A DNA stretch of 64,000 nt from the NCBI RefSeq assembly GCF_003046795.1, contig NZ_PZKN01000002.1, forward strand, positions 1 to 64,000, in the 5' to 3' direction. Under the pieces are notes generated by a model, which was not told the origin of the DNA, made no database searches, and was given only the letters and a program-made list of their open reading frames with translations. The stretch comes from Desulfonatronum sp. SC1. GTDB taxonomy: Bacteria; Desulfobacterota; Desulfovibrionia; Desulfovibrionales; Desulfonatronaceae. How positions within the stretch are numbered: the first letter of the stretch is position 1; each line of letters begins with the position of its first letter. Shown here one piece after another: positions 16,896 to 26,852 of this stretch. The position numbers and the translations under genes are program-made.

Positions 16896-17314
16896 TCAAT
16901 AGCCGATTTGCAGCCAATTCTCGAGTGCGAGGCCGGGAACACGTCGAAATTCTCTCATGTTGACGGTGACGAGGATGGCGTTTTCGGCAAGTGCCTGAGC
17001 CGCCAGGAGCAGGTCTTGGGGTCGATGGGGGTTCCCGTCTGATCCAGGTGCAGCCGCAGCCGCGCATATTGCTCATCAACCGGCGCTTCAAGTGGCTGTA
17101 CGTCCATTGCGGCGAGAATGGCCTCGACCTGGGCTGTCAGCCTTGGCGATTCTCGCCTGGCTGCACCGAAACGCAACTCGCAAGCCACGATTATGGACGT
17201 GAAAACAGTCTGCTCGCCCTGTTCATGGATGCGCCGCGCAACGGTGCCCTGGGGATGACGAACGAGATCCGAGAGGATATTCGTGTCCAGGAGAAAGCGG
17301 CGTTTCGTCTTCAT
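16896..17314 (-). pseudogene. Frameshifted VapC-type PIN-domain toxin
   Basis: The intact N-terminal part reads RRFLLDTNILSDLVRHPQG, FTSIIVACELRFG and GTPIDP, the PIN nuclease motifs with catalytic Asp and Glu. After GTPIDP the frame breaks at the G-run 17018-17021. Restoring one base continues with QDLLLAAQALAENAILVTVN, then MREFRRVPGLALENW, and stops at 16896-16898, giving about 139 residues, the usual VapC length. As read, the ORF ends early at 16955 with an unrelated tail lacking the last catalytic Asp region. A sequencing error in the homopolymer cannot be excluded, but the antitoxin upstream is also broken. Confidence 0.8.
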
Positions 17315-17366
17315 TGCTTCACATTACCTTCATAGTTTCACATCGTCTTCATAGTTTCACATCATC
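17307..17366. repeat. Triplicated 19-bp vapB-stop/vapC-start junction
   Basis: Three copies of a 19-bp unit (TTCATAGTTTCACATC-like on the plus strand) start at about 17310, 17329 and 17348. On the minus strand each contains the ATGAAG start/stop overlap; the outer one is the vapC start and the inner ones carry the vapB stop sequence. Confidence 0.75.
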
Positions 17367-17580
17367 AAGGGGGAGCATTCCGGTGTCGATATCCGGGTAC
17401 TCCTCGTCAATGTCGGAGAGCGTGGCCAGCACCCCCTTTTAATCACCGGCTCGATCACCGGGCAATCATCCTCCCGGCGGATGATCGCCTCAACGGCGTC
17501 AAGTTCGAACTCCCTGGGAATCCGAATGGCCTGGTTTCGGCCATTGCGAAAAAAAAACGGACATGGCGTGCTGCCTCCAT
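17349..17580 (-). pseudogene. Frameshifted VapB/AbrB-type antitoxin
   Basis: Minus-strand reading from the ATG at 17578-17580 gives MEAARHVR. After a nine-T run the AbrB-type antitoxin core appears in another frame: RNGRNQAIRIPREFELDAVE, then AIIRREDDCPVIEPV. After an A/G run a third frame supplies KGVLATLSDIDEEYPDI and DTGMLPLDDVKL, with a stop at 17349-17351. Two homopolymer frameshifts therefore split it. It lies directly upstream of the broken vapC, as expected for vapBC. Almost certainly non-functional unless the runs are misread. Confidence 0.7.
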
Positions 17581-18018
17581 CTGCTTACCTTCTGTAAATT
17601 ACTGCATAGCTTTTGCATAGGTCGGGGGGGAGTGTCGAGGGAGAGGGTTGAGGGATGAAACCTGAAACCTCAGGGGGCGTTCTTTGTGCTTCGTTCCTCG
17701 TTCTTCGTTGGCGCTGACACGGGCTAGCGAGGGTTGAGGTGGTGGGCCAGGGTACTCGAACTGGCGATCTGAAGTGGGTTGGGCCAGTTGGAGGCCATGG
17801 TGCCGCCTCCCGGTCTCCTGGATGATCCCGACACCGGACCAAGACCATCAGGTCGAACCCAGATAATGCAGTTCTTCGCAGTTGTCTCTGGATTGTTGAT
17901 TGTTTTTGCGATACGGCTTTTCTGTCAGCTATCAGGCGGTTCAGGCAGGCTTGGTTCATATTTCCGTCACGTTTCCTTTTTCCAGGACTGCTAGACGGTC
18001 CCGCGCGGGAGGTCGGTC
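17581..18018. other. Relic region without a supported gene
   Basis: It contains the fifth heptamer repeat (17645-17714) and otherwise no ORF with recognisable protein character. GGGAGG precedes the alcohol dehydrogenase ATG at 18019. Confidence 0.45.
17645..17714. repeat. Heptamer tandem repeat, copy E (composite)
   Basis: Ten unbroken 7-bp units: GGGTTGA, GGGATGA, AACCTGA, AACCTCA, GGGGGCG, TTCTTTG, TGCTTCG, TTCCTCG, TTCTTCG, TTGGCGC. The unit order is the same as in copies C and D. Confidence 0.85.
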
Positions 18019-19188
18019 ATGTCTCAAGCTTCCATGGAGAATTTACGGAAATTCGTGGCCCCGGAGTTTGTTTTCGGGGTGGGGGCGCGTCGGCTTGCCG
18101 GGCAGTTCGCCCGGAATTTCTCGGTGCGGCGGGTGCTGGTGGTGGTGGATGAAGTGGTCCGCGGGCTGCCGTGGACCACGGACGTCCTCACCAGCCTGGA
18201 CCAGGCGAGCCTGGAATATCGTATTTTTTCGGACCTGTCTCCCAACCCTCGGGCGGACGAGGTCATGCGGGGGGCAAGGTATTACTTGCGGGAGGATTGC
18301 CAGGCCATCGTCGCTTTGGGCGGAGGCAGCGTCCTGGACTGCGCCAAGGGAATCGGCATTGTCTGTGTCAACAACCGGCCGATTCTGGACTTCGAAGGCG
18401 TGGACAACGTTCCCGTGCCCGGGCCACCCTTGGTCTGCATTCCTACTACAGCGGGCAGCTCCGCTGACGTCTCCCAGTTCGCGATCATCACGGATTTGGC
18501 GCGCAAGGTGAAAATCGCCATCATCAGCAAGGCCATGGTGCCGGACATCGCTCTGATCGATCCGGAAACCACCACAAGTATGTCGCCGCATCTCACGGCT
18601 TGTACCGGCTATGACGCGCTGACCCACGCGGTGGAAGCCTTCGCGTCCAATGCCAGCTCGCCCATTACGGATCTGCACGCCCTGGAGGCCGTCCGCCTGA
18701 TCGCCAAGCATCTGCCGCAAGCGGTGGAGGCCCCCCAGGACATGGAGGCCAGGTCCAAGATGATGCTGGCCTCGCTGTACGCCGGACTGGCCTTTTCCAA
18801 TGCCAGTCTTGGTGCGACCCACGCCATGGCCCACAGTCTCGGCGGACTGCTGGACCTGCCTCATGGCGAATGCAACGCCATTTTGCTCAGTCGTATCGTG
18901 AACTATAATTACGAGGCCGCTCCTGAGCGCTATCTGAACGTGGCCGAGGCTCTGGGATTGGACTGTCGAGATCTGGGGCTCGACGAAGGACGGCGGATAC
19001 TGGTGGATGGTCTGGTTGCGCTGCGCAAGCGGATCGGCCTACTGCGGGATCTGGGCGATCTGGGCGTCAGCCCGGATGATATCGTGGCGTTGTCCCGTCA
19101 GGCCGTGCGTGACCCCTGCATGGTCACAAACCCCATTCATCCATGTTTAGAGGATATTGAACGTTTATATGCCCGAAACCACGAATAA
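18019..19188 (+). CDS. Iron-containing alcohol dehydrogenase
   Basis: A 389-aa group III NAD(P)-dependent dehydrogenase. Gly-rich nucleotide site GGGS is at 101-104, IPTTAGSSADVS follows, and the metal ligands are seen as Asp199 and His203 in TGYDALTHAVEAF, His268 in ATHAMAHSLGG and His282 in LPHGECNA. The spacing agrees with FucO-type enzymes. It would interconvert an alcohol and an aldehyde in the cytoplasm; substrate unknown. Its 3' end overlaps the next kinase gene by 20 bp, making it the first gene of a five-gene operon dominated by signal transduction, an odd partner for a catabolic enzyme. Confidence 0.93.
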   Translation: MSQASMENLRKFVAPEFVFGVGARRLAGQFARNFSVRRVLVVVDEVVRGLPWTTDVLTSLDQASLEYRIFSDLSPNPRADEVMRGARYYLREDCQAIVALGGGSVLDCAKGIGIVCVNNRPILDFEGVDNVPVPGPPLVCIPTTAGSSADVSQFAIITDLARKVKIAIISKAMVPDIALIDPETTTSMSPHLTACTGYDALTHAVEAFASNASSPITDLHALEAVRLIAKHLPQAVEAPQDMEARSKMMLASLYAGLAFSNASLGATHAMAHSLGGLLDLPHGECNAILLSRIVNYNYEAAPERYLNVAEALGLDCRDLGLDEGRRILVDGLVALRKRIGLLRDLGDLGVSPDDIVALSRQAVRDPCMVTNPIHPCLEDIERLYARNHE

Positions 19189-20908
19189 CTCTCCATCGCC
19201 GGGATGCCGCGACTCCGGAGTCGACGCAAACTTCAGTCCGGAGGGAGCCGGGGCAAACCGCGACGCCTTGCGTCGTCGGATCATCGGTCTGGGCGAGGAG
19301 TCCATCCATAAGAGCTATTATCCCCAGTTGCAGCAGCGCTTGCGGGAGCTGCATCGTTTTAAGACTCTGCTGGACGGCAGCAATGAAGGCATCTTTCTGA
19401 TCCGGTTGCCGGATTCGCGACTATCCGATCCCGATATCCCGGACGTCGACATGGTGGACGTGAACGAATCGGCCTGCGTTCAACTTGGCTATACCTGTCA
19501 GGAAATTCTGGAGCTCTCTTTTTTCGATCTTTTCCCATCCAAGGATCATCGTCGGTTGGAGTCCTTTCTTTCGACCCTGGAGCAATCCGAGCATGGACGG
19601 TCCATCATCACGGAATTCATCCGCTCCAACGGGGAAAGTTTTTCCGTGGAAGTCACCTTGCGGCTCGTCCGGTTCGACCTGAAGCCCTACGCCGTGGTCG
19701 TGGCCCGGGACATCTCCGAACGGTTGCGCATGGAGGAGGAACTGCAGCGGGTCGGAAACCTGGAGGCCCTGGGGGTACTGGCCGGAGGCATCGCCCATGA
19801 CTTTAATAATTTTTTGACGGCGATCATGAACCAGATCTCCCTGGCCAAACTCCATCTGGATCAGGCGGATCATGCCCTGGAAAGGTTGACCTATGCGGAA
19901 AACGCCTGCGTCCAGGCCAAAGGGTTGACGCAGCAACTGCTCACCTTCGCCAAGGGCGGGGAGCCGGTGCGCAGAATTACTTCCTTGGCGGGTCTGATCG
20001 GTGACGCCTTGCGGCTGGTTCTGGCCGGAACCAATGTTAAACCCATGCTGACCATCCCCGATGATTTATGGATTGTGGACATCGATCCGGGGCAGATCGC
20101 CCAGGTTCTGAACAATCTGCTGATCAACGCCGTCCAGGCCATGCCTGAGGGCGGCATGGTGCGCGTGACCGTGCGCAACACCATGTCGCATGCCGACGAG
20201 GGTGTTGCGGCGTCAACGCCCGAGGACCACTTGAGCCAGGGCGACCATCTCTGCGTGACCATCCAGGATAGTGGCCCGGGAATTTCCGAAGAGGTGCTTC
20301 CCAGGATTTTCGATCCGTATTTCACCACCAAGCTCCAGGGCAGCGGGCTCGGACTGGCCACCTCCTATTCCATCATCCGCAAGCACGGGGGGACGCTGTC
20401 CGTATGCTCCAACCCGGGCCGGGGCGCTGCGTTCACGTTTTGCCTGCCCGCCATCCGGGATGAACAGGTTGCCGCGAACAAACAACCCCTTGAACCGCAG
20501 CGGAAGGTGAACACCTTCCATCGTATTCTCTTCATGGACGATGACGATATGATCCGTGAGTCCATGGGCGAGATTCTTGAAGGCAACGGCTATACCGTGA
20601 CCTTGGTCCGGGACGGACGAGAGGCGTTGGAGGCCCTGCACCGGGCGCGGGAGAACAACCAGGCGTTCGACGTTGCCATCATGGACCTGACCATTCCCGG
20701 CGGCATGGGTGGGGTGGAGGCGGTGGGACGCCTGAAGGCCGTGGATCCGCTGCTCAAGGCCGTGGTTTCCAGCGGTTACAGCACGGCTCCGGCCATGGCC
20801 CGATACCGAGATTACGGTTTCGATGCCGTGGTGGCCAAGCCCTATACGGTGAGCGAGTTGCAAAGCGTTTTGGTTCGGGTGTTGAGCGAGGACGGGGAGG
20901 AAGGATGA
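19169..20908 (+). CDS. Cytoplasmic hybrid histidine kinase (PAS-HK-REC)
   Basis: A 579-aa protein without membrane helices. A PAS domain spans about 60-185 (LDGSNEGIFLIRLP to AVVVARDISERL). The kinase has His210 in LAGGIAHDFNNFLTAIM, N-box NNLLINAVQAM, DSGPGIS and GSGLGLATSYS. A C-terminal receiver has pocket MDDDD and phosphoacceptor Asp506 in IMDLTIPGGMGG. The ATG at 19169 is chosen; an in-frame TTG lies 12 bp upstream. Architecture and motifs mirror the membrane kinase at 278-2722. It is coupled to the dehydrogenase before it and, by an ATGA overlap, to the binding protein after it. Confidence 0.92.
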   Translation: MPETTNNSPSPGCRDSGVDANFSPEGAGANRDALRRRIIGLGEESIHKSYYPQLQQRLRELHRFKTLLDGSNEGIFLIRLPDSRLSDPDIPDVDMVDVNESACVQLGYTCQEILELSFFDLFPSKDHRRLESFLSTLEQSEHGRSIITEFIRSNGESFSVEVTLRLVRFDLKPYAVVVARDISERLRMEEELQRVGNLEALGVLAGGIAHDFNNFLTAIMNQISLAKLHLDQADHALERLTYAENACVQAKGLTQQLLTFAKGGEPVRRITSLAGLIGDALRLVLAGTNVKPMLTIPDDLWIVDIDPGQIAQVLNNLLINAVQAMPEGGMVRVTVRNTMSHADEGVAASTPEDHLSQGDHLCVTIQDSGPGISEEVLPRIFDPYFTTKLQGSGLGLATSYSIIRKHGGTLSVCSNPGRGAAFTFCLPAIRDEQVAANKQPLEPQRKVNTFHRILFMDDDDMIRESMGEILEGNGYTVTLVRDGREALEALHRARENNQAFDVAIMDLTIPGGMGGVEAVGRLKAVDPLLKAVVSSGYSTAPAMARYRDYGFDAVVAKPYTVSELQSVLVRVLSEDGEEG

Positions 20909-22260
20909 TCGTCCGGGAATCTTTTTTGAGGTGGAACTTGATTCAGGTGTCGGTGAGGATGCGCATGAAGGCGAGCTGTTTTTTCAAGCAAAGCCGAAAG
21001 GCTGGGTGGCTCTATTTGGCGCTATTTCTGATTCTGTTTTTCGGGATTCCGGCCTCGGCCTCCGATGATCGGCCGGAGCCGATCCGGGTGGGCATGTCCG
21101 GGGCGTTCAGCGGGCCGATCCGTGCCTTGGGCATCGAGGTGTACCGCGGGGCCATGGCGTATTTCGAACATGTCAACCGCCGGGGAGGGGTCAACGGTCG
21201 GCCCGTCGCTTTCCTGGCTTACGACGATGTCTATGATCCGGATTTGGCCTTGGAAAACACTATCCGGCTGCTGGAGCAAGATCGGGTGGACGCATTGTTC
21301 AGCTTCGTGGGCACGCCCACCGTGACCCGCGTTCTTCCGTTGCTTAAGGTTTACGAGGATCGCAAGCTCTCCCTTTTCTTTCCGGTGACCGGGGCCGAAC
21401 CCCAACGTCAGCCGCCCTATGATGGGTTCGTCTTCAACCTCCGGGCTTCCTACGCTCAGGAAGTGGAGGCCCTTGTCAGGGAATTCGTCAAGCTGGGCAA
21501 AACCCGGTTCGCGATCCTTTATCAAGCTGATTCCTACGGGCGCAGCGGCTGGGAGGGGTTGCGCAACTCCCTGCGAAGCCGTTCCTTGGCTATTGTCGAA
21601 GAGGCCACCTATGCCCGGGGATTTGAGTATCGGCAAAGCATGACCCAGCAGGTGGAGATTTTGCGCGACGCGAATCCGGAGGTGGTCATCAGCATCGCTT
21701 CTTATGCCGCGGCCGCCGCCTTCATCCGCGACGCCCGCGACCGGGGCTGGGACGTGCCCGTGGCCAACGTCTCCTTCGTAGCCAGCGAAAGTATGCTGGA
21801 ACTGTTGCTGGAACAGGAGCGGATTACGGGGCAAAACTATACCCATCACCTGGTCAATTCCCAGGTTGTGCCCAGTTACGAGGACTATTCACGGTGGGGT
21901 GTGATGGAGTACCGGTGGATCATGGACCAATGCTCCTGTGGGCTGCCCGCTCAACGCACCCCGGATGCGTATTCGCCCTTGGCGTATAGCTTCGCCAGCT
22001 TCGAGGGCATGCTCAACGCCAAGGTGTTCACGGAACTGCTCCGTTACAACTCCTTGGAGGTTCTGGTCGGTCAGGGAAGCGGCGCGTTGACGACTGATCC
22101 GTTACTGATCCACCTGGGCATCGGTGATCCCACTTTTTGGGGGGCCGACAAGCGTCAGGGGATGGACACGGTTTTTTTTACCACTGTCCGGGATGGACGC
22201 TTCGGCCCCTTGCATGATTGGGATCGGTGGAACATGGAGACACGGGAGGGCAGGCCATGA
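20905..22260 (+). CDS. Periplasmic ligand-binding protein (Peripla_BP_6 type)
   Basis: A 451-aa exported protein: a hydrophobic signal segment ([17 protein letters not shown]) ends about residue 53, followed by [46 protein letters not shown] and [29 protein letters not shown], the features of branched-chain-amino-acid type binding proteins. No ABC permease genes lie nearby. Instead its stop overlaps the start of a sensor kinase with a periplasmic domain, so it probably presents its ligand to that kinase, as TorT does for TorS. The start has a strong GGAGGAAGG site; the ATGs 57 or 63 bp downstream would give a shorter n-region. Ligand unknown. Confidence 0.88.
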   Translation: MIVRESFLRWNLIQVSVRMRMKASCFFKQSRKAGWLYLALFLILFFGIPASASDDRPEPIRVGMSGAFSGPIRALGIEVYRGAMAYFEHVNRRGGVNGRPVAFLAYDDVYDPDLALENTIRLLEQDRVDALFSFVGTPTVTRVLPLLKVYEDRKLSLFFPVTGAEPQRQPPYDGFVFNLRASYAQEVEALVREFVKLGKTRFAILYQADSYGRSGWEGLRNSLRSRSLAIVEEATYARGFEYRQSMTQQVEILRDANPEVVISIASYAAAAAFIRDARDRGWDVPVANVSFVASESMLELLLEQERITGQNYTHHLVNSQVVPSYEDYSRWGVMEYRWIMDQCSCGLPAQRTPDAYSPLAYSFASFEGMLNAKVFTELLRYNSLEVLVGQGSGALTTDPLLIHLGIGDPTFWGADKRQGMDTVFFTTVRDGRFGPLHDWDRWNMETREGRP

Positions 22261-25200
22261 AGTCCTCCAAGCTGTTTCGAAAAGCACTGCTGGCCATGAT
22301 CTTGATATTCGGGGGCATGGCCACGGTATCTTCCCTGTATTCCGGATGGACGCTGCACCGACAGTTGATGCTGGAAAACGAAAGCAAAGCCGTGGCCATC
22401 GCCCGGAGCATCGCCAACTCCAGCACGGAGCTGCTCTTGAGTCGGGATGCGGCTACGGTGCAGGCGGTGATCGATCAGTTTTTGGAAATCAAGAACGTGG
22501 CCTACGTCTTCGTGCAGGACCGCGCTGGCGAAGTGATCTCCCATACCTTGACGCCCAGAGTGCCCGAGGAGTTGTTGCGCCTCCAGCCGGCCTCCTCCGA
22601 AGAACACTTGCCGCGGCACGATATCGATGTACAAAAAATCAGGGTTCCGGCTCTGGGCATGGTGTTGGACATTTCGCACCCCATCCTTGGCGGACTGGCC
22701 GGGACCGTGCATGTGGGCATGGACCTGGACAGTATCAATACCTTTATTTGGCGGGAGATTTTGTTCCAGCACACGATGTTCATCCTTTTCTTCGTGGTGG
22801 GTATCGGAGTGGCCTTCGTCCTGATGAACCGCATCTCCAGGCCGTTGACCCGGCTTACGGACTACGCCAGGCGCGTGACGGATCATGAATTCGACGCTCC
22901 TCTCAATGTCAGTTCCAACGACGAGATTGGCGACTTGGCCGTAACCATGCAACGGATGGCCCGGCAACTGGACGAGATGATCAGCGGTCTGCGGGGACGG
23001 ATTCAGAGCGCCACGCGGGAGCTGCAAGATAATCTGATTTTTTTCAACTCCATCTACATGACCATGGCCAACGGCATGGTTGTCTGTGACAAGCAGGGCA
23101 ATTTGCTGCAATTCAATCCCTCGGCCCGGATCATGCTGGACTACTCGGAGCAGGAATTCGCCGCGAAAAGCATGGGGGATCTGTTCGGAGACGACGTGGC
23201 GGAGCAGGTTTTCGAGGACATGCGGCAGTTGGCGGACCGGTCCGAGGACTTCCCGGATATCGCGGCGGGGCCTGAGGGCAAACGACTGTATCAGGTTCTG
23301 GTGCAGAACAAGGGCGGCAAGAAGCTGGACATCGAAATCGTGGCCACGCTCCTGCGTCTGGGCAATGAATCGTTCGTGATCCTACTGGTACGCAACGTCA
23401 CCGCGGTTAGACGTGCTCAACGCGCCTTGAAGCATTCCCATATGGTTCTGGACCGTCGGGTCAAGGAACGGACCAGCGAGCTGCATGCCGCGGTGAATCA
23501 GCTCCAAGAAGAAGTGGTGGAGCGTCTGAAGGCCGAGGAGGAACTGCGCCAGGCCAAGGAGGCAGCGGAGGCCGCCAATCGGGCCAAGAGTGAGTTCGTG
23601 GCCAACATGAGCCACGAGATCCGTACCCCGATGAACGGGGTGGTGGGTATGACCGAACTTTTGGCCCGCACCGAGCAGACCAAGCAGCAGCAGCACTACA
23701 CCACGACCATCAGGCGGTCCGCTGAGGCATTGCTGGGGATCATCAACGACATTCTGGACTTCTCCAAACTGGAGGCCGGCAAGTTGAGCATTGAATCCAT
23801 CCCGTTCAACTTGAGGATCATTGTCGAGGAAATGGCTCATCTTTTGGCGGCTCGAGCCGAGGAAAAAGGACTTGAATTGATTGTTCGCTATCCCCCGTCG
23901 TGTCCGGACAGCTACGTTGGCGACCCGGGGCGGATTCGTCAGGTACTGACCAACATGGTGGGCAATGCCATCAAGTTCACCGAAAAGGGGCATGTTTATC
24001 TGGGCGTGGACTGCCTGGACCTGGGCCAGGGCCGCCATGAGCTGCGGATCGCGGTGGAGGATACCGGCATCGGGATTTCCCAGGAAATGATCGAACGGGT
24101 CTTCGAGTCGTTTACCCAGGCGGATCAGTCCACCACCCGGGTCTATGGCGGCACCGGGTTGGGATTGTCCATCTCACGTCAGATCGTGGAGCTGATGGGC
24201 GGCAAAATTCAAGTTCAAAGTCGGCTCGGACAGGGCTCGACTTTTACGGTGGTTCTTGAGCTGCATCAGGCCGAGCAGGTCGAGGTGGACATTCCCCAGG
24301 CCGTGGACATGGAATCACTGCGCGTGCTGGTGGCGGACGACAACCCGGTCAACCTGGAAATTCTGGCAGAGCTGCTTCAGGGCTGGAGGATTCAAGCCGG
24401 CCTGGCCGACTCCGGAGCCCGTGCCCTGGATCTGTTGCGCAAAGGGGTCGCCCAGGGTGCGCCCTATCATATCGCAATCCTGGATTTTCATATGCCGGGC
24501 ATGGACGGGGAGGAACTGGCCCGGCGGATCAAGGTCGATCCGGAGCTGGAATCCACGAAACTCGTTCTTCTGAGCTCCATGGGGCAACGGGGCGATGCCA
24601 AGCGGATGGAGCGGGTGGGCTTTGCCGCGTACCTGATCAAGCCGGTGCTACAATCGCATCTGTACGATACGCTGATCCTGCTGGCCAGCCGGAAAGGCCG
24701 TGACCCAGGCGGGCTGATCACTCGACACCGCATCGCCGAGGCGCGAGCGGCTCAAGAGGCTCGGGAGGCGGGGAGACGGTCCCTGGCGGGCAAAGTCCTA
24801 TTGGTGGAAGACAATCCGGTTAACCAGGAGGTCGCCAAGGGATTGCTCCGGGAGATCGGGGCATCCGTGGAGGTGGTCGGCAACGGAAGCGAGGCCGTTG
24901 CGGCCTTCAGGACCAAGAGGTACGATCTGGTGTTCATGGATTGCCAGATGCCGGTCATGGACGGATTCGAGGCTACCAGGCGTATTCGCGAAAGCGAATC
25001 CGGAGGCTGGCGCACGCCCATCGTGGCCATGACCGCTCACGCCATGGAAAAGGACCGGGAGAAGTGTCTGGCCGTGGGGATGGACGATTATCTTTCCAAG
25101 CCGGTGAAGACGGGCGACCTGATTCGGATTCTTGAGAAATTTCTGCCGAAGGTTTCCCGTTCGGCCGTCCTTGAGCCAGTGCTCGGCATGGGCAACGACC

Positions 25201-25826
25201 AAAGCAATGCACATGCCGATATCCTTGACCGGGCCATGGCGCTCTTTCTCAGGCATACCCCGGTCATCCTGGAGCAGCTTCTGGTGGCGGAGCGGAATCT
25301 GGATGCGGAAAATGCTCGGATGTGCGCGCACACCTTGAAGGGCAGCGCGGCCAATCTGTGTCTGGAGGATATCCGGGGGGCGGCCGAAGACCTGGAAACA
25401 GCCCTGGAGCAGGAGGATTGGACCCTGGCCAAACCGCTGATCATCGGGATCCAGGCCCGAGTGGAGGCCTTTATCGCTGTGCGTACGCCAGGTGTCCACG
25501 AAGGTGCTCCCGGTGGTGTTTCTGGCGGTACTTCCGGGGATGCGGATGAAGGCGTTGACCAGGAACGGCTTGTCCGAGCTTTTATCCAAGGCGTCCAGGA
25601 CGACCCCGGCGCGGCAACGCACTGGAAGGAGCTTCGCAAGGCCTTGAAGTCCAGAAACGTTCGGCGTATTGCGGCTCTTGGCAAGGAATTGGCGACAATG
25701 CTCGAAGCCAAGGGATTGTCGGAGGCCGCTGTCTGGCCTCGCTCCCTGCAAGGTCACGCCGAGGATATGGCTATATTCGCCTTGCGCGACGCCTACGCGA
25801 AGCTGAGTCGAATCGAGGAGCAATGA
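22257..25826 (+). CDS. Multidomain phosphorelay kinase (HAMP-PAS-HK-REC-REC-HPt)
   Basis: A 1189-aa BarA-like membrane hybrid kinase. TM1 is about 8-28, a periplasmic domain covers 29-165, and TM2 is about 172-192. HAMP follows, then a coiled coil, a PAS domain (about 260-385), and a second coiled coil. The phosphoacceptor is His453 in [16 protein letters not shown]; the ATPase domain shows [15 protein letters not shown] and [10 protein letters not shown]. Receiver 1 has Asp743 ([11 protein letters not shown]), receiver 2 Asp895 ([11 protein letters not shown]), and the C-terminal HPt has His1025 in [12 protein letters not shown]. All phosphotransfer residues are present. The start is coupled by ATGA to the binding-protein gene, and the stop overlaps the REC-GGDEF start. 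A residue stretch near 1080-1100 is Gly-rich linker. Confidence 0.95.
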   Translation: MKSSKLFRKALLAMILIFGGMATVSSLYSGWTLHRQLMLENESKAVAIARSIANSSTELLLSRDAATVQAVIDQFLEIKNVAYVFVQDRAGEVISHTLTPRVPEELLRLQPASSEEHLPRHDIDVQKIRVPALGMVLDISHPILGGLAGTVHVGMDLDSINTFIWREILFQHTMFILFFVVGIGVAFVLMNRISRPLTRLTDYARRVTDHEFDAPLNVSSNDEIGDLAVTMQRMARQLDEMISGLRGRIQSATRELQDNLIFFNSIYMTMANGMVVCDKQGNLLQFNPSARIMLDYSEQEFAAKSMGDLFGDDVAEQVFEDMRQLADRSEDFPDIAAGPEGKRLYQVLVQNKGGKKLDIEIVATLLRLGNESFVILLVRNVTAVRRAQRALKHSHMVLDRRVKERTSELHAAVNQLQEEVVERLKAEEELRQAKEAAEAANRAKSEFVANMSHEIRTPMNGVVGMTELLARTEQTKQQQHYTTTIRRSAEALLGIINDILDFSKLEAGKLSIESIPFNLRIIVEEMAHLLAARAEEKGLELIVRYPPSCPDSYVGDPGRIRQVLTNMVGNAIKFTEKGHVYLGVDCLDLGQGRHELRIAVEDTGIGISQEMIERVFESFTQADQSTTRVYGGTGLGLSISRQIVELMGGKIQVQSRLGQGSTFTVVLELHQAEQVEVDIPQAVDMESLRVLVADDNPVNLEILAELLQGWRIQAGLADSGARALDLLRKGVAQGAPYHIAILDFHMPGMDGEELARRIKVDPELESTKLVLLSSMGQRGDAKRMERVGFAAYLIKPVLQSHLYDTLILLASRKGRDPGGLITRHRIAEARAAQEAREAGRRSLAGKVLLVEDNPVNQEVAKGLLREIGASVEVVGNGSEAVAAFRTKRYDLVFMDCQMPVMDGFEATRRIRESESGGWRTPIVAMTAHAMEKDREKCLAVGMDDYLSKPVKTGDLIRILEKFLPKVSRSAVLEPVLGMGNDQSNAHADILDRAMALFLRHTPVILEQLLVAERNLDAENARMCAHTLKGSAANLCLEDIRGAAEDLETALEQEDWTLAKPLIIGIQARVEAFIAVRTPGVHEGAPGGVSGGTSGDADEGVDQERLVRAFIQGVQDDPGAATHWKELRKALKSRNVRRIAALGKELATMLEAKGLSEAAVWPRSLQGHAEDMAIFALRDAYAKLSRIEEQ

Positions 25827-26800
25827 AGTCCATGAAGACGGTTTTGATAGCCGATGATTCTCCCAGCAATCTGCAATTGCTGCACGATATTCTGGCCAAG
25901 TCCGGTTACGAAGTCCTGGTGGCGGAAAACGGAGAGGAAGTCCTGGAGATCATCGAAGATGAGACGCCGGACATTTTTCTGCTGGACATCATGATGCCCG
26001 GCATGGATGGGCTGGCTCTGTGCCGTAGGATCAAGGCCAAGAGCCGCTTCACGGCCACGCCCATCGTTTTCATCACGGCCAAGAATTCCTCTGACGACAT
26101 CGTGCGCGGCTTTGCCGCCGGAGCGGTGGACTACATCCCCAAACCATTCAACGAGGCGGAGATCCTGGTCCGGGTGCAGACCCACATCCGGCTGCACGAC
26201 GTGCTGCTGGAACTGGAGCGGCTGCGTCAACTGGCCCTGGATGCCAACCCATTGACGCAGTTGCCCGGCAACAACTCCATCATCAGGGCCATCTCCGAGG
26301 CCTTGAAAGACGAGCGGTCCCTGAGCGTGGTGTACGTGGACATCGACAACTTCAAGGCGTTCAACGATAAATACGGGTTTGCCGCCGGGGATCAGGTTCT
26401 GCGCTTCACGGCGAGCCAGATCGTCGCCGCCGTGGAGACGGCCTGTGGCAAGGGGCGGATGGTGGGCCACGTGGGAGGCGACGACTTCGTGTTTATCACG
26501 CCGAAGGACTGTACCCAGGACGCGGTGGATCGGCTGATCCAGGGTTTTGACGAAGGTATCCGCTTGTTTTACAAGGAAGAAGATCTGGAAAAGTGCGTGA
26601 TTCGGGTGACGGATCGTGCGGGAAAGCTCCGATTCTTTCCGCTGATGACCATCAGCCTGGGAGTGGTGGAGCTGGAAAAAAACGCCTTCAGTCACCACCT
26701 GGAGGTCTCCGCCGTATGCGCGGAGGTTAAGAAAGTCGCCAAGGAGATCCCGGGAAGTTCCTTTTTCTCCAACCGCCGAGGCGGCCCCGGCGGTGCATGA
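25823..26800 (+). CDS. Response regulator with GGDEF-type domain (GGDDF)
   Basis: A 325-aa protein: an N-terminal receiver (IADDSPSN, phosphoacceptor Asp55 in [11 protein letters not shown], Lys in IPKPFN) and a C-terminal GGDEF-like domain ([35 protein letters not shown]). The active-site motif is HVGGDDF rather than GGDEF, so Glu is replaced by Asp; activity is uncertain. It is the last gene of the dehydrogenase-kinase operon, its start overlapping the phosphorelay kinase stop, and is the obvious output of that relay, converting phosphorylation into a c-di-GMP signal if active. Confidence 0.9.
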   Translation: MKSMKTVLIADDSPSNLQLLHDILAKSGYEVLVAENGEEVLEIIEDETPDIFLLDIMMPGMDGLALCRRIKAKSRFTATPIVFITAKNSSDDIVRGFAAGAVDYIPKPFNEAEILVRVQTHIRLHDVLLELERLRQLALDANPLTQLPGNNSIIRAISEALKDERSLSVVYVDIDNFKAFNDKYGFAAGDQVLRFTASQIVAAVETACGKGRMVGHVGGDDFVFITPKDCTQDAVDRLIQGFDEGIRLFYKEEDLEKCVIRVTDRAGKLRFFPLMTISLGVVELEKNAFSHHLEVSAVCAEVKKVAKEIPGSSFFSNRRGGPGGA

Positions 26801-26852
26801 AAGGAGCGGTGCCACGATTTGATTTCAAGGCGACCAGAATCACCCTGAACCA

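Noticed and set aside
16955-17017. Programmed frameshift in the vapC-like toxin
   Set aside because: No slippery heptamer with downstream structure was evident, and the antitoxin is also broken, so decay or sequencing error is more likely.
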